From the NCBI RefSeq assembly GCF_030272615.1, contig NC_081415.1, positions 630,025,240 through 630,083,239 of the forward strand: a stretch of DNA of 58,000 nt. Reading direction: 5' to 3'. Position numbers and translations under genes: made by a program. Under the pieces are notes generated by a model, which saw nothing but the letters and a program-made list of their open reading frames with translations, was not told where the DNA came from and searched no databases. Positions within the stretch are counted from its first letter, which is position 1. Every line of letters starts with the position of its first letter. Source of the DNA: Cryptomeria japonica. Its lineage: Eukaryota; Streptophyta; Pinopsida; Cupressales; Cupressaceae. Shown here in pieces: positions 22,588 to 33,861 of the stretch.

Positions 22588-22840
22588 GGCATAACTGAAA
22601 AAATCCAAAAAAAAAATCAAATAAAAGTCTTGAAAAAAACCAAAAAAATCAGATAAAAGTCCTGAAAAAAAATCCAAAAAATCAGATAAAGTCCTGAAAA
22701 AATCCAAAAAATCAGATAAAGTCCTCAAGAAATCCAAAAATATCAGATAAAGTCTTGAAAAAATAAAAAAAAAGTCCTGAAAAAATCCAAAAAATCAGAT
22801 AAAGTCCTGAAAAAATCCAAAAAACATTGAAAAACTCAAA
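22588..22840 (+). repeat. A-rich tandem repeat, about 30-bp unit
   Basis: The unit ATCAGATAAAGTCCTGAAAA followed by AATCCAAAAA repeats about eight times with length variation in the A runs. Related but looser copies (AATCCAAAAACA) continue to about 22990. Confidence 0.8.
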
Positions 22841-23917
22841 ATCCAAAAACAATAAAAAACTCAAAATTCAAAAACATCCATATAATGTCCTAAAAAAATC
22901 AACCAAAAACATCCATATATGATCCTAAGAAAATCAAACAAAAACATTCAAAAATCTACCTACATAATCCAAAAACATCGAAAAAGCTCTTGGAAATGAA
23001 CTAAAAATCGAAAATCAATCAATCAGAAAAACTTGCAATAAAATGTCTTGCGAGAAATAAATACCCTAGCAGATATCTAGCAAACACTTCACATGAAGTT
23101 AACAAAGGATACAACTATCTAGTCAAATATCTGCAATCAATTGATCAAACTATCTTATCAATTGTATCATATCCATATCAACGTTACCATTATCTTGTCT
23201 TAAATAGAAGAGGATACACTTGAAATCAAACAGGTCAGTCTTAAATGGGGTCCGTGACTTTATGAGATCAGACATTATCAACCATCACATCAAACAACTG
23301 AGAACAAAGGCACAAGGTCAGTATAGCTGCTAAATTTTGTATGGGTCAATCTTTATCTTTTTATCATTTGGCGACAGATATTGTTTCTATGCTACTCAAG
23401 GATGTCCACAAGTGACTAGAGGAGCTATGATGAGAATTATCTTTTTCTTTGTTTGTTGTTTGTGGTGTGAACCAATGAAATTCTAGGGAAATTGCTCTAG
23501 TAGGTGTCTGTGATAAGAGCCTTCACATCAAGGTGAAATCGCCACACATACCTTGACCCCTAACGCAATTCCCAGAATGGAGGGTTCACTCCTTATCTGC
23601 TACATGTTTGTTTCTACAATGAGATATCTTTGCATCTTGGTTCCTTATACCTTGATGTACTAAAGCTTCATTACTCAATAATAAGGCTCAGTGGTGAATA
23701 AATATTGACGCAATAAAATATGTGACACATGTTCATGATTCATTCAATTTCATTCTCATCTTCATCTCATTTGCTTATTGATAGTTTGTTGGTTTCTCAT
23801 TTTCTGTCTAAGTTGCATTCTTTCTATCATCATTTTTTCTCTCTACCATCTGACTAACATTTCTTCAAGGAATATCTGAGTTAAAATTGATTCAACCATT
23901 ATCATATAAAAAAGCAT

Positions 23918-24060
23918 TCATTATAGAGTTCATTTGCATTCATTATAGAGTTCATTTGCATTTCATTATAGAGTTCATTTGCATTCATTATAGAGTTCAT
24001 TTGCATTTCATTATAGAGTTCATATGCATTTCCTTGTAGAGTTCATTTGCATTCATTTTA
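23918..24060 (+). repeat. Short tandem repeat, 22-23-bp unit
   Basis: The unit ATTATAGAGTTCATTTGCAT repeats about six times with alternating one-base length differences; the last copies are degenerate (CTTGTAGAGTTC). Confidence 0.85.
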
Positions 24061-24280
24061 CATTTCATTACATCATTACTACATACATGTACTATCATTG
24101 CATTTAGAATCATATAGAATTCAAGTAGATATGCATCATACAACTCATAACATCATATAAAGCATACATGGAGAATAATATACATAGATCATTTCCAAAA
24201 ACCCATGTGCCATATATATAACTCAAAAATGATAATGTGTGTGAATACAATAAATAAGCTCGAAGGCTCAGATAACATGA

Positions 24281-26592
24281 TCAACCAACACTGCCTCTGT
24301 CAGCAGGTGGATCCTGTCCACTAGATCCTACCCCACGATGTCAAGGTGGTCCCATAACACCACCACTGCTAGTCTGTCGTGAAGTAGATCTACTCGATCT
24401 CCTCCCCATGTATGCACTAAAGCTAGGCTCTCTCTGACCCTCAGGGACGGCTCTCTTATATGCCTGTTGATAATAAATAGACTCTTGTGTAGCAGTGAAA
24501 TACCTATCTACCTAGTCGTGCGCATCTGTAACTGCTCTAAAAAGCTGATCGAAGGCATCCATAGTAATCTAACATCTTCGCATTGCCTCATCTCTCTCCC
24601 TCTAGAGACGATCTCGCTCGATATCTCATCTGGCGACATCATCCTCCAAACTTTGAACCCACACTCTGAGAGCCTCCAGCTCATCATCAACCTGTCATCT
24701 CCCATCCTTAGCACCAGGCACATCCTCTAGCTCCAACATATCCTCATCATCATCTCCATCCTCGTTGCTCGATGAATTAGAAGAATCATTGTCATCCTTA
24801 ATGCTAATAGACTTGGTGTCCCCACCAATGTGTACATCCTCATCTCCATCATCTCCACCATCTCCTCCCTCATCTCCGCCATCTCCTCCCTTAGCTCCAC
24901 CCTTTCCTCCTCCTCCTCTGGCTCTCTCCCTTATGTCTATCCTCAACCACTGTCTAGGATGGCAAATCTGTTGTGTTGTAATAGGAACAACAGGATCAGT
25001 CAAAGGCATTAGCCCGTGCCTAGCAAACCATGCATCGTACTCCACTGTCATCCTTGGATCCGCTCCACCTCTACCCCAATCCCAGAGTAATGGTTGCAAA
25101 GAATCGAACTCAGCAGAAGCAACATGTGGCTGAATACACACACCCCAATTAGATACCTCTCGCGATACACGAGAAAAATATGTAGTAACCATAGGTGTCA
25201 CCTGTACCTCACCAAATTGTCTGAGAACCCACCCAGGAAGATACATCTCTATGATTCGATGAGTCTCAAAGGTCCTCCCAATAATATATTTGTGTTGTTG
25301 GTAGACAGACAAGTGCGGCCAACCGGGGCAATCTAAGTAAGGTCTCCAAATCAAAATGCTGCAATATATCCAACTGATGTCTCCAGTACAAGGAGTTCCC
25401 CGAACCCTTGTGTCTGATACCTGTTGTATACCTGAAGGCATAAGGCTCACCAGACTACAAATCTACATGAACGATAGCCCTAGAAATAGAAATGTGCTCC
25501 CATGCCCATGTTTGCAACAAAGTAACACCACAACTAATAGAACGGTATCCTAGATACACAATACCATGCATCTGATAGTACAACATGGCAAGTAGACAAG
25601 GACCCCAAGCATATAGTCGACAATGCACAATCATATCATGGAGCACTCTGCCCCATCCAACTAGAAACCCATGACCTCATCGATCAGGTATCAGTAAACC
25701 ACCAACAATACCGCATAATATAATGGTCAAGTCATCATAGTCTAATCGGGCCCAATGGATCTCATAATGGCCACTGATTTGCAAATCTTGAATCTCACAC
25801 TCAAAAAGTGCACATAGTCTAGAAATTCCATCATCATGGTCATATATCTCTCTCACCATGAATGGGAATATGCAGTATACGCCATACATCCTCTAAGGTA
25901 ATGGATGCCTCACCAGTCGGAAGATGAAACGAACACGTCTCTGAGTGCCACCGCTCTATCAAAGTTGTAATCATGGCCCTGTTGGTCGTAACCTCTGGCA
26001 AATGCAATACATGGTAAAGACCAATCTAACGAATATTCTCAATCTCATCATCCAGTAGGTCAGCTCAAAGATCAAGTCCACTAGGTCTGCTCTGTCGACA
26101 GTATAACACTTTAATGTTCTCCTGCACCAAGAAAATGATCAAAATATTAGATATCAGATCCAGATAAACTTAAAATATTTTAAAACGCATGACAAAAACT
26201 TACATATACAACAAATGCGTAATAGTTATGACTTATGTGGTACAAATATAACTCTTGCGTGATGATTAAAGCTAATGCGTGACAAAATGGGCACATGCAT
26301 GACAAAAAACACTTATGCGTAATGATATACATGAATGCGGCATGTTAAAGCTAATGTGTGACACTTACGATGCATGCATAACATTTAAAGCGTTTGCAGT
26401 ACACTAAACACTAATGCGTGAAAATTGACAAGCGATCGCGTAACGCAAAGCAAAAAATGATCAAGGACAATTTTTAAAAAATAGGCAAAAATTAGGAAAA
26501 ACAATAAAAAATACCATGCCGCCAGTCCCAGGAGGTCTCTGAAATGAACATACTCGGTTTGACAACTGCAATTGAGCTCTATAACCAGCCAT
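24281..26592 (-). pseudogene. Plant mobile domain (PMD) gene captured antisense in Tat element, with intron
   Basis: On the minus strand a gene starts at ATG 26592 (MAGYRAQLQL). Exon 1 ends at 26515, a putative GT-AG intron spans 26514-26122, and exon 2 runs to TGA at 24281. Blocks match the PMD (MAIN-like) family: RWHSETCSFHLPTGEASITL and EDVWRILHIP near 25900, LLQTWAWEHI near 25510, and RIIEMYLPGWVLRQFGEVQV near 25230. An acidic Gly/Asp-rich tail (24700-24900), a short helical segment and an Arg/Ser-rich end follow. At least two frameshifts (near 25860 and between 25680 and 25450) and several stops (CGA-to-TGA type) make it a pseudogene. PMD proteins are plant factors related to transposon proteins. 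Capture by Tat elements is reported in the literature to my knowledge. Confidence 0.75.
26122..26514 (-). other. Putative intron of the antisense PMD gene
   Basis: The donor is ATG|GTATTT at 26515/26514 and the acceptor TTGGTGCAG|GAG at 26122/26121, with a T-rich minus strand. It joins exon 1 and exon 2 in phase. Being antisense, it would not be spliced from the element's own genomic RNA, which explains its survival. It contains about a dozen scattered ATGCGT-like motifs. Confidence 0.6.
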
Positions 26593-26957
26593 GATGATCA
26601 AATACTCAGAAACAAGCACATAAATTGCAAAGAAACCAAGGAACTACCAAATCACAAATGAGCAAATGAAAACCTAGAATTCTCTACTTATAGCTCAAAA
26701 TTAGGGTTTTAAGACACCTTGACACCCGTGGTCCCCGCCAGCTTCAAACAACTTGTACCCTACTCAAACGATATCAAAATGACACGAAATTTCACACGCT
26801 TGCTCTTTAAACTGATATCGAAAACATGGTCTCAATTTTTGAATTTTTTGACCACCTTTTCCGAGGGGGCATATTTACACTATACAACAATACCAAGGCA
26901 TACTGGGGCAGAATTTTTCATTTTCTTTGAAACAATGTCGTTCCAACTTTGTCTCAT

Positions 26958-26968
26958 AGAGGGGCAAA
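26958..26968 (+). other. Tat polypurine tract
   Basis: AGAGGGGCAAA directly before the right LTR; the identical tract precedes the left LTR at 11078-11088. Confidence 0.8.
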
Positions 26969-28245
26969 TGTAGACACCTAAAAATGTCTCATTGATCATG
27001 TACTAATTATTCCTCTAATTGATTAAATAATCTTTATTATTTAATTAAGTCAATTAAACTTATTCTTCTAAATTCTTCTAATTTCATATTTCTTCATCAT
27101 CTTATTAATTATTCTATTTTCCTATTCTTTCATCATTTAATCATTTTAACCATTTCCTAAATATTAATTAAATATTTATTATTTAATTAATTATGGTTAA
27201 TGCCTCAATTTAAATAATCTTTATTATTTAAATAAATTGCTAATTATTCAATTTCTATCTCTAATCATCTAATCATTCAACCCTCTTCTAAATATTAATT
27301 AAATATTTATTATTTAATTAATTGTGATTTAATTCCTTTAAATTAAATAATCTTTATTATTTAATTAAATTCCATTTCTACATAATTAAATAGTTTCTTT
27401 AAATTATTTAATTAGCTAATTAATTCTTCCATTTCCAAATCCTCAAATTCTAATTTCATTTAATTTCATATTCTTCTAATTTCTTTCAAATTCATATACA
27501 TGTGCATGATTTCAAAAACCAAATTGAAAATCAAAGTCAAGTTCTAAATATATTCAAATGCTAAATTGAATTAATAAATTCAATTATTTGAATAATATCT
27601 CATGCAAAGATTAAATTAATAATCTAAATCTAAATGCAAGCACATGCTAAATTAATTAATTAAATCAATTAATTAATTAAATCATTTATCTCTCCAACTT
27701 CTATTTCCATCTTTCAGTTAGCTTTTTCTAAATTAAGCTCTCTGTGTCATCCTCTTTATTTCCTCCAATCATTCTTTTTCTTCCTTCAGTTAACTCTTTC
27801 ATCAATCAGTTGACTCAATTATTCTATTCAATCTATTGAGTTTCACTCCTACAATCAGCAGTTCAACTATCAACTTGCATTTGATCTCACCTGAGTTCAC
27901 ACCTCTTGATCATTCTATTCCACCTTTCAATCAATCTTTTCCAATTATCTATAAATTGAGCATCCAATCTCCATTTTCAACAATCACGAACTTTGAATCT
28001 TTGTGTCACTTGTAGGTTACCAGCGCAATATCTAAGAGCCATCATACCACGAAGAGGAGAAGAGCAATGGAAGTTCTACGCAACCACAGAATAAGAGAGT
28101 TTTTTATTTGATTTATGATTCTTATTCCTTAATTGTGTTATTCCATTGTATTGTTTGTTAAATTCTGATTAGGAAAGGGACTCATGATTTCTCTTATTTC
28201 TAATTGATTACTTTGTTAATAGAAGAATGAATTTTGCATCCCACA
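26969..28245 (+). repeat. Tat right LTR (1,277 bp)
   Basis: Starts TGTAGACACCTAAAAATG and ends about GCATCCCACA, where TR-B LTR sequence resumes (TAGTGTACGTGGACAATC against CAGTGTATCTAGACAATC at 52043). It is near-identical to the left LTR apart from the ~130 bp before its end. The exact right boundary could be off by a few bases. Confidence 0.85.
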
Positions 28246-28656
28246 TAGTGTACGTGGACAATCAAACATAACTCATCATAAATTACCACCAAAATTTGTC
28301 GGTTAGGGTAACTCATCATGACTTGTGATAACTCATCACAATCAATGAATACCGGTTGGAACACCAATACCAGTTGAGTTAACCATTTCAACATGTAAAC
28401 TGATTGTCCTCCATTACTTCTTGATGATCTGCAGTGGATCTTCAAGTTGGTGTCAAGTGATTCCTTCATATAATGATGTCTACATGTACCAGTTTGACAC
28501 TCTCTAAACCATCAAAAACTAAACTTCCAATACCGATTGCAATACAAGTAACTTTAGAAGTAATACCGGTAGACAATGTGAACATATATGTGTGTGTACA
28601 TGTTCCATCAATGACAACATATGAAGTCATTCATTACAATCATCATCAAGCCAAAA
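28246..28656 (-). repeat. TR-B 3' LTR, proximal part
   Basis: It aligns with 52043-52427 of the 5' LTR (CAATCAAACATAACTCATCA, AAATTTGTCGGTTAGGGTAA, ending CATCATCAAGCCAA). About 196 bp of LTR corresponding to 51847-52042 are missing between this part and 10720, lost with the truncated Tat left end. The terminal bases are CCAAAA instead of CCAACA. Confidence 0.87.
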
Positions 28657-28957
28657 ATCTGCCCCTTTGGCATTGATGACAACAATTAGAAAATTTTACA
28701 ATTGTACAACTAAGTGTGCTTACATAAATTGTACACATATATTTCTACTCCCCCTTAAGAATACATACAAAATTTTCACACATAAATATTTCTACTCCCC
28801 CTTTGACAACAATGCCAAATTGAAAAGTAAAATACATATATATAGAAAAATTTGCATCAAATGTTTACATATACAAATAAACATATTAAGGAGTGTTCAC
28901 TTCAATTTGCAAGAAAATGTCACTGAAAGTAATCTTCATTTGAGAAAAACCATTTTC
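28657..28957 (-). other. TR-B 3' untranslated region with repeated polypurine tracts
   Basis: On the minus strand ATGCCAAAGGGGCAGATTT abuts the LTR (PPT). Two further tracts lie upstream: TGTCAAAGGGGGAGTAG (about 28793-28809) and TTAAGGGGGAGTAG (about 28745-28758). No ORF is present. Confidence 0.7.
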
Positions 28958-31365
28958 TCATGTTTCCAATAAAGCTTCAGTGATCTCAATGGTTGTCATA
29001 ATCTATGCAAAAAATTCTTCCATTGCATCAATTGTACTCATCTCTGGAGTCACCAAAACCGCTTATGCATCCTTGTATACTCATTGCAAGATGTCCAGTT
29101 TAGGTCTCAACTGGTTCTTTAGCTCCTTCAATGATCGAAGTCTCTTTGCCTGTTCAAAATCATAGACATCTAACCAATTTTGCAAATCATCCACAGATTT
29201 GCCAAAAGCTAAGACTGAGTCTTGTAAAGGTATGTAGGCATTACATATCTTTGCTAGTTCCATTTCTATATTTGTTCACTTCTTAACTATATCAACATAG
29301 AGAAATGAAACATTAGATGTGTAGGCTAGAATTATGCCTCTTGACTCAATAGATTTTCTCAAAAGATCTTTATTTAGGGATAAAAAAATCTTCCCTATAT
29401 CAATATATTTCATTATTTGTTCTCCTCTTTTCTTCCTGTAGTTTTTCTCAGCTATAGTCTGAGTTGCTTCCTCAAGAGACTTGATTTTGTCAAAAGCATC
29501 ATCAACCAACTATCCAAGCTTGCCAATAGGAGTGGACAAATTCCCAATAGCAGTCTCCGGTAGAAGACTTGACAAGATCTCCACAATAGTTTGGGTGGTT
29601 TCTAATTCCTTCCTCTGTTCCTTAAGCCTCTTCTTCTGTGCTTTGGATTGCATCACATTTGCAATCTCCAATAATTCTGATGCACTCATATTATAAACAT
29701 CTATAGGTCCTTTGATGCCAAATGAGTCATCATCATCATCATTCTACTGTTTGACTAATGCTTTTTCAGATTCAACAGATTTCTCCTTGTCAGTTTTCGC
29801 TTCCTTTTGTTTTTCCTCCTTTTCCTGTTTAGAGGATTTCTCTACAAAATTTGCAATGGGTTTCTCCTAGGTATCCTATGAAACCAATGGGAGTTGAGGT
29901 TTCACTAGTTGATCTTTTACTAGTGGGGATGAAATATCCACACTTGGTTGGGTTGTCAGTATCTACACAGTATTAACTTGTGAATCAGTAATTTCTGGTG
30001 GCTGCATATCTGGTTCAATAATGTTCCCAGATAGATCAATGGTATCCTATATGTCATCAACAAAGATTAACGATTGGGAAGTAGTTTCATCCTTCTTCTT
30101 GATAGGATAGACAATATCAACTTGCACTATGTCTTCCTCATCCATTTCCAATCCTTCCACAGTATCTTGCTCATTAGCTCATTGGGATTCTATCAGCTTA
30201 CACATTTTTTGAATGTCCCTTGCTATCTGATGAGTCCCAACTTCAACAGATTGCACCTTTCCACTTATTTGCTTTAATCTCCTTGACTTAAAAGGAAATT
30301 ATGTTTTGTGTTTATAAAGCAATGCAATTAACTCATCTTTAGACAAATCAGGAAAATATTGCATAAACACATTATCAATAATTTCTTTTTCTTTCTTCAC
30401 AACTTCTTCCTATTTATTCAAAAGAATAGAACATAAAGAATCAGAAATATCCTTCTTAAGATCATGAGGTAATCGATTATAATGACACAAATTGATGATT
30501 AGCTGTTGAACAATTAGTTCCTTCTGATAGTCATCAAATGAGTCAAAACATTCTTTAACATTATCAAATTTGTTCCTTCCCAATGTCTTTACCGTTCTCT
30601 CAAAATCAGTCATAGGCTTGTAAGACAAAGCTTTAATGGGAATATTCTACTAAGAGGTGGCTTCAACTAGTTTGGACTTCTTGACAGTTGCCTTTACCTT
30701 CTTTGGTTCTTCCTCAGTGTCAATATCATCATATTCTACTTGAAGAATCAGTTGCCAGCCTCTTTTCTTTGTTGTAGTCTGCTTCTTTATGTATACCTTA
30801 GGTGCTAGTTCCTTTTTAACTTGGACACTTTGTGTCACTCTAGTACTTCTTAACACTGGAGGCACTTGCTTAGCCTTCTTCTTCTTCCCTTAACCACTAT
30901 TGGTTTTTGCTTTTGTAGTTTGCTCCTCAACAGTATCCAATCTTTTCTTCTTCTTGTCCACTAGAGATGCCAACAAGTTATTGCCATAACCAATCAATAA
31001 GTCATAATTGACTTCATAGCTCATGTCTTCCATTTCATCTTCTCTAGGTGCAATAGCTTCCATCAGACATAAATCAATGGTTATTGTGAAAATGATGTTC
31101 TTATCAAATTTTTTCACCACATTCTCAAGTAGCCTTACCCTTATACTCATTTTCTTCTGAAATTAATTGAAATACTTGTTCATTGTAGTAGAGAAAGTGT
31201 TCTTAACAACCTTAATGTTGTTCTTGATCCGAGTAGTTACCGGTAGGGCTTTAGACCATTCAATATCACCAATTCTTGATAGGAAATTATTGAAGTAAAA
31301 GAATAAACCAATCAATAACTAACCAAATTTGAACTTCTGATTATTGTCCTTCTTGATTGACTAAA

Positions 31366-31370
31366 GATTC
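31366..31370. repeat. Solo-LTR target-site duplication, left copy (GATTC)
   Basis: GATTC immediately left of the solo LTR; the right copy is 32231-32235. Confidence 0.93.
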
Positions 31371-32230
31371 TGTTGGCATATGGACACTCCAATGAGACAT
31401 TGTGTGTGATTGAAGGTTTTGTCATTGATGGCAACCTTGCAATCCTATGGCACCGGCAAGACATTATACTGGCAAAAGCATTACATAGGCAACCTTGCAA
31501 TTCTATGGCACTGGCAAGATATTATACCGAAAAAGCATTATTCAAACAAGACAGAGCACTGGCATCAGCAAGATCAATCTACACCGGCACCGGCATAGAA
31601 GAAAATATGTATACCGGCACAGAGGCCGACAGGATTTTTGATATGTAATATTTTTTTTATTATTGTAATCCGACTTGGCAAATTGTAAAATGACTCTTGT
31701 ATATAAAAGAGATCATTGTAGACATTTTTAGCATATGGATAGGAAGCATAATAAATTATAAGGCAGACCTAATGTGTGAATTATAGGTCAAGGGTATACG
31801 TAAAGAACAGAGCAAGAACCGGTACTGAATCTGGCATTGAAGATGCTATTGTAAAGCAGTACAGAATATTGGATTTGTGTAAATCCTCATTGTAAGTCAG
31901 TGTGACTTCTTATTGAGCAGTGTGCTCTAGGCAGTTGGCCTTCCTGCATGTGCAGGCCCCTATTGTAAGTAATATTCTCTTATTGGCCAGTAAGTGAATA
32001 TTGTGGGTCACAAATCCCACTGAGGTTTTTCCCACACCGGGTTTCCTTGTGAAACATCTTGTGTTATGGTGTTCTTTTCATGTGGATGTTTTTGATTCTA
32101 TTATTTACATTAATTCTTGCATACCGGTATACTGTTACTTTATGTTCTGCATATTCAGTTTTAAGAAAATTACATTACCGGTCAGATACTGATTCACCCC
32201 CCCCTCTCAGTATCTGTGGGAACCCTAATA
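31371..32230 (+). repeat. Solo LTR of the TR-A family (860 bp)
   Basis: It runs TGTTGGCATATGG to GGGAACCCTAATA, matching the TR-A LTR throughout, with perfect GATTC repeats on both sides and no internal sequence. It formed by recombination between the two LTRs of a full element. It lies in plus orientation inside TR-B's aORF. Confidence 0.93.
31700..31708 (+). promoter_or_regulatory. TATA box in solo LTR
   Basis: TATATAAAA in the context CTTGTATATAAAAGAG, equivalent to 3064-3071 in TR-A. If active it would drive transcription toward the right, antisense to TR-B. Confidence 0.55.
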
Positions 32231-32235
32231 GATTC
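32231..32235. repeat. Solo-LTR target-site duplication, right copy (GATTC)
   Basis: Matches 31366-31370. Confidence 0.93.
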
Positions 32236-32903
32236 AACATCAATTGACTCCTTATGGCCTTAGATAGGTCATAATCTGCATTCTCAACAATCATTTTATA
32301 GGTTGTATGCACTATTATAGATGGTACACTGTTCATTCTACTAGAATAGAATATCTTGTAGCCTATAACCATAGTAGCTAGTTTAACTGTTGGGTCCTTA
32401 ATGTTATTAACATAAAATGCACGCCCATCGGAGGTAGACAAGGTTAAATTGGTTACAGACTCTTTAGAAATTTGCCTCAGCTTGGGAACTTCATTGGTTG
32501 ACCAAAAACCAGTCACAACTTGGATAGCTTTCTTGGTTGTAGTGTGTGTCCTTTCTAGATACATGTTTTCACCATGAACATGACTTAGAATGATTCTGAT
32601 GTGTTCCTCTTCAAAATCCTCAAGAAAATAAGTTGCATTATGAAAACCCTTCTCATAAACCCTAATATACTCGAGTTGAATCTTTCCGCTCTTATCACAA
32701 AGGGTTTTCAACTGAGAATAAATTGATAGTGATCCTAAGTCTTCAATTTTACAATCAATATAGCTAGACAAATCACCTTTTACAATGACACCTTCAAGAA
32801 CTTGAGATAAAGCATTGTAAGACACAATTCATTCTGATTCCACAACCTCCATAGGTTCTAATGTGATCATTAGCCTCTCTACTTTCTTAGATGACGAAGC
32901 CAT

Positions 32904-33370
32904 TCAAATAAAATTTGATTCGAAAAGGAATTTACAAAGAAATAACTTAATACTCAAATGCACACCAGTTCCACCTTCACTAATCTTCGAATCAACTTCA
33001 ATCACGCAAATCACAACACAAATTTGACTAAGACCTGCTAGCAAATCTCTCTTCACTCTGCAAGTGCTCAAGAATTCTCTTTTGAATGCATTTAGGGTAG
33101 AGATAACATAGTAAAACTTGCTTTTATCCTTTTTACCTATTGCGTTAAATGCTCGACTGCTAGGGTTACAAACCCTAATACATCGCTTAACGATGCATAC
33201 AATTTTAACAGGTGTAAAACTGGTTGATAAACTTTCGAAAAACCAATTGACAAAAGATATCAAGATTTCACACATAACAACTGAAAAATGAAAACTCTCT
33301 TACCACTCATCTTTCAAGGGGTCTGGAAGTAGATTTACCGCTATGCTCCCCTTAGCCCTATTGAAAAGAC
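32904..33370 (-). other. Spacer between TR-B gag and aORF
   Basis: A 467-bp gap in the same place as the TR-A spacer. I see no ORF of note and no convincing TATA box; weak AT-rich candidates occur near 33130. Confidence 0.4.
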
Positions 33371-33856
33371 TCAATTCACCGGTGCAAGATTCTCCACACT
33401 AGGTGAAGGATTAGGTTCTACTGCAGATATATCATCACTTCTCTTTTTCCAGATTCAGTTCATCTCTTCTATGGTTTCCTCAATATTTACCTTCTGCTTA
33501 CCTTTTTGATCTACATAATGATTAACCAATTTGTTATTTCTATATCTACAGAACCTCACCATGTGTCCCGGTTTATGACAATGATAGCAGGCCATTCCAG
33601 ATGATCTCCAAGGTCCTGCATTGCCTCTTCTAGTGTTCCTTCTATAGTTCATAGCCACATGACCATAATTGTTACAAATGGTGCAAATGACATTACTTAC
33701 CTTTTCCATCTTAAATGGACTAAACCGGTTGATATAGGGTCTCAGCCAGTTCATGTTACCTTGATTATCATAGGTTCTCCTCCAGTTACCATTAGGTCTT
33801 GGATTCATGTGAGGTACTAGATTATTTACTCCATATTTGCATTCAACTAATCTATG
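33371..33856 (-). pseudogene. gag: TR-B gag, C-terminal part (zinc knuckles 2 and 3)
   Basis: This continues the gag interrupted at 50451. A second knuckle reads CTICNNYGHVAMNY (last Cys lost) and a third is intact (CYHCHKPGHMVRFC). After a TGA at 33455 the frame continues with IWKKRSDDISAV to a final TGA at 33371-33373. Its first bases complete the split first knuckle, with one extra G at 33840/33841 shifting the frame. Confidence 0.78.
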
Positions 33857-33861
33857 TCCAT
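33857..33861. repeat. Athila element target-site duplication, left copy (GTCCA)
   Basis: GTCCA directly left of the LTR end at 33862; the right copy is 50451-50455. Confidence 0.93.

Larger units (their letters stand above)
21475..24280 (+). other. Tat long 3' region, non-coding part
   Basis: About 2.8 kb after integrase have no recognisable ORF on either strand. The stretch holds an A-rich tandem repeat (22588-22840) and a short tandem repeat (23918-24060), listed separately; the rest is unremarkable AT-rich DNA. Long 3' regions carrying extra sequence are usual in Tat elements. Confidence 0.6.
10721..28245 (+). mobile_element. Tat-type Ty3/gypsy retrotransposon with extra left fragment
   Basis: Plus-strand order: a fragment of its own 3' internal region (10721-11088), LTR (11089-12235), PBS, leader with minisatellite and a small ORF, gag, protease, RT, RNase H, a second RNase H, integrase, a ~5.5-kb 3' region carrying an antisense gene, PPT, and LTR (26969-28245). 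Two RNase H domains and an antisense extra ORF are features of the Tat lineage. The two LTRs differ at roughly 15 positions by eye besides a ~130-bp deletion in the left one, so this is a fairly recent insertion. No TSD is visible because the left end is truncated. Confidence 0.85.
28958..32903 (-). pseudogene. TR-B extra ORF (aORF), ~1,027 codons, split by a solo LTR
   Basis: ATG at 32903 (MASSSKKVERL) to TGA at 28958-28960. Removing the solo LTR and one TSD copy (865 bases) leaves 888 bases, exactly 296 codons, between the ATG and a downstream Met at 31150, and every later segment is in the same frame, so only stops interrupt it. The first ~330 residues are globular and shared with TR-A and, more weakly, the Athila aORF. 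A Lys/Thr-rich linker follows (30650-30865), then a block FDSFDDYQKELIVQQLIINL shared with TR-C, an acidic Glu/Lys-rich linker and a coiled-coil C-terminus. No enzyme motif is recognised. Its long conserved frame, present in copies with and without gag, argues for a past role in the element's life cycle (inference). Confidence 0.75.

Noticed and set aside
24765-25133. Ser/Pro-rich ORF on + opposite the PMD gene
   Set aside because: It is the complement of the Gly/Asp-rich tail of the antisense gene; the repeats explain the open frame.
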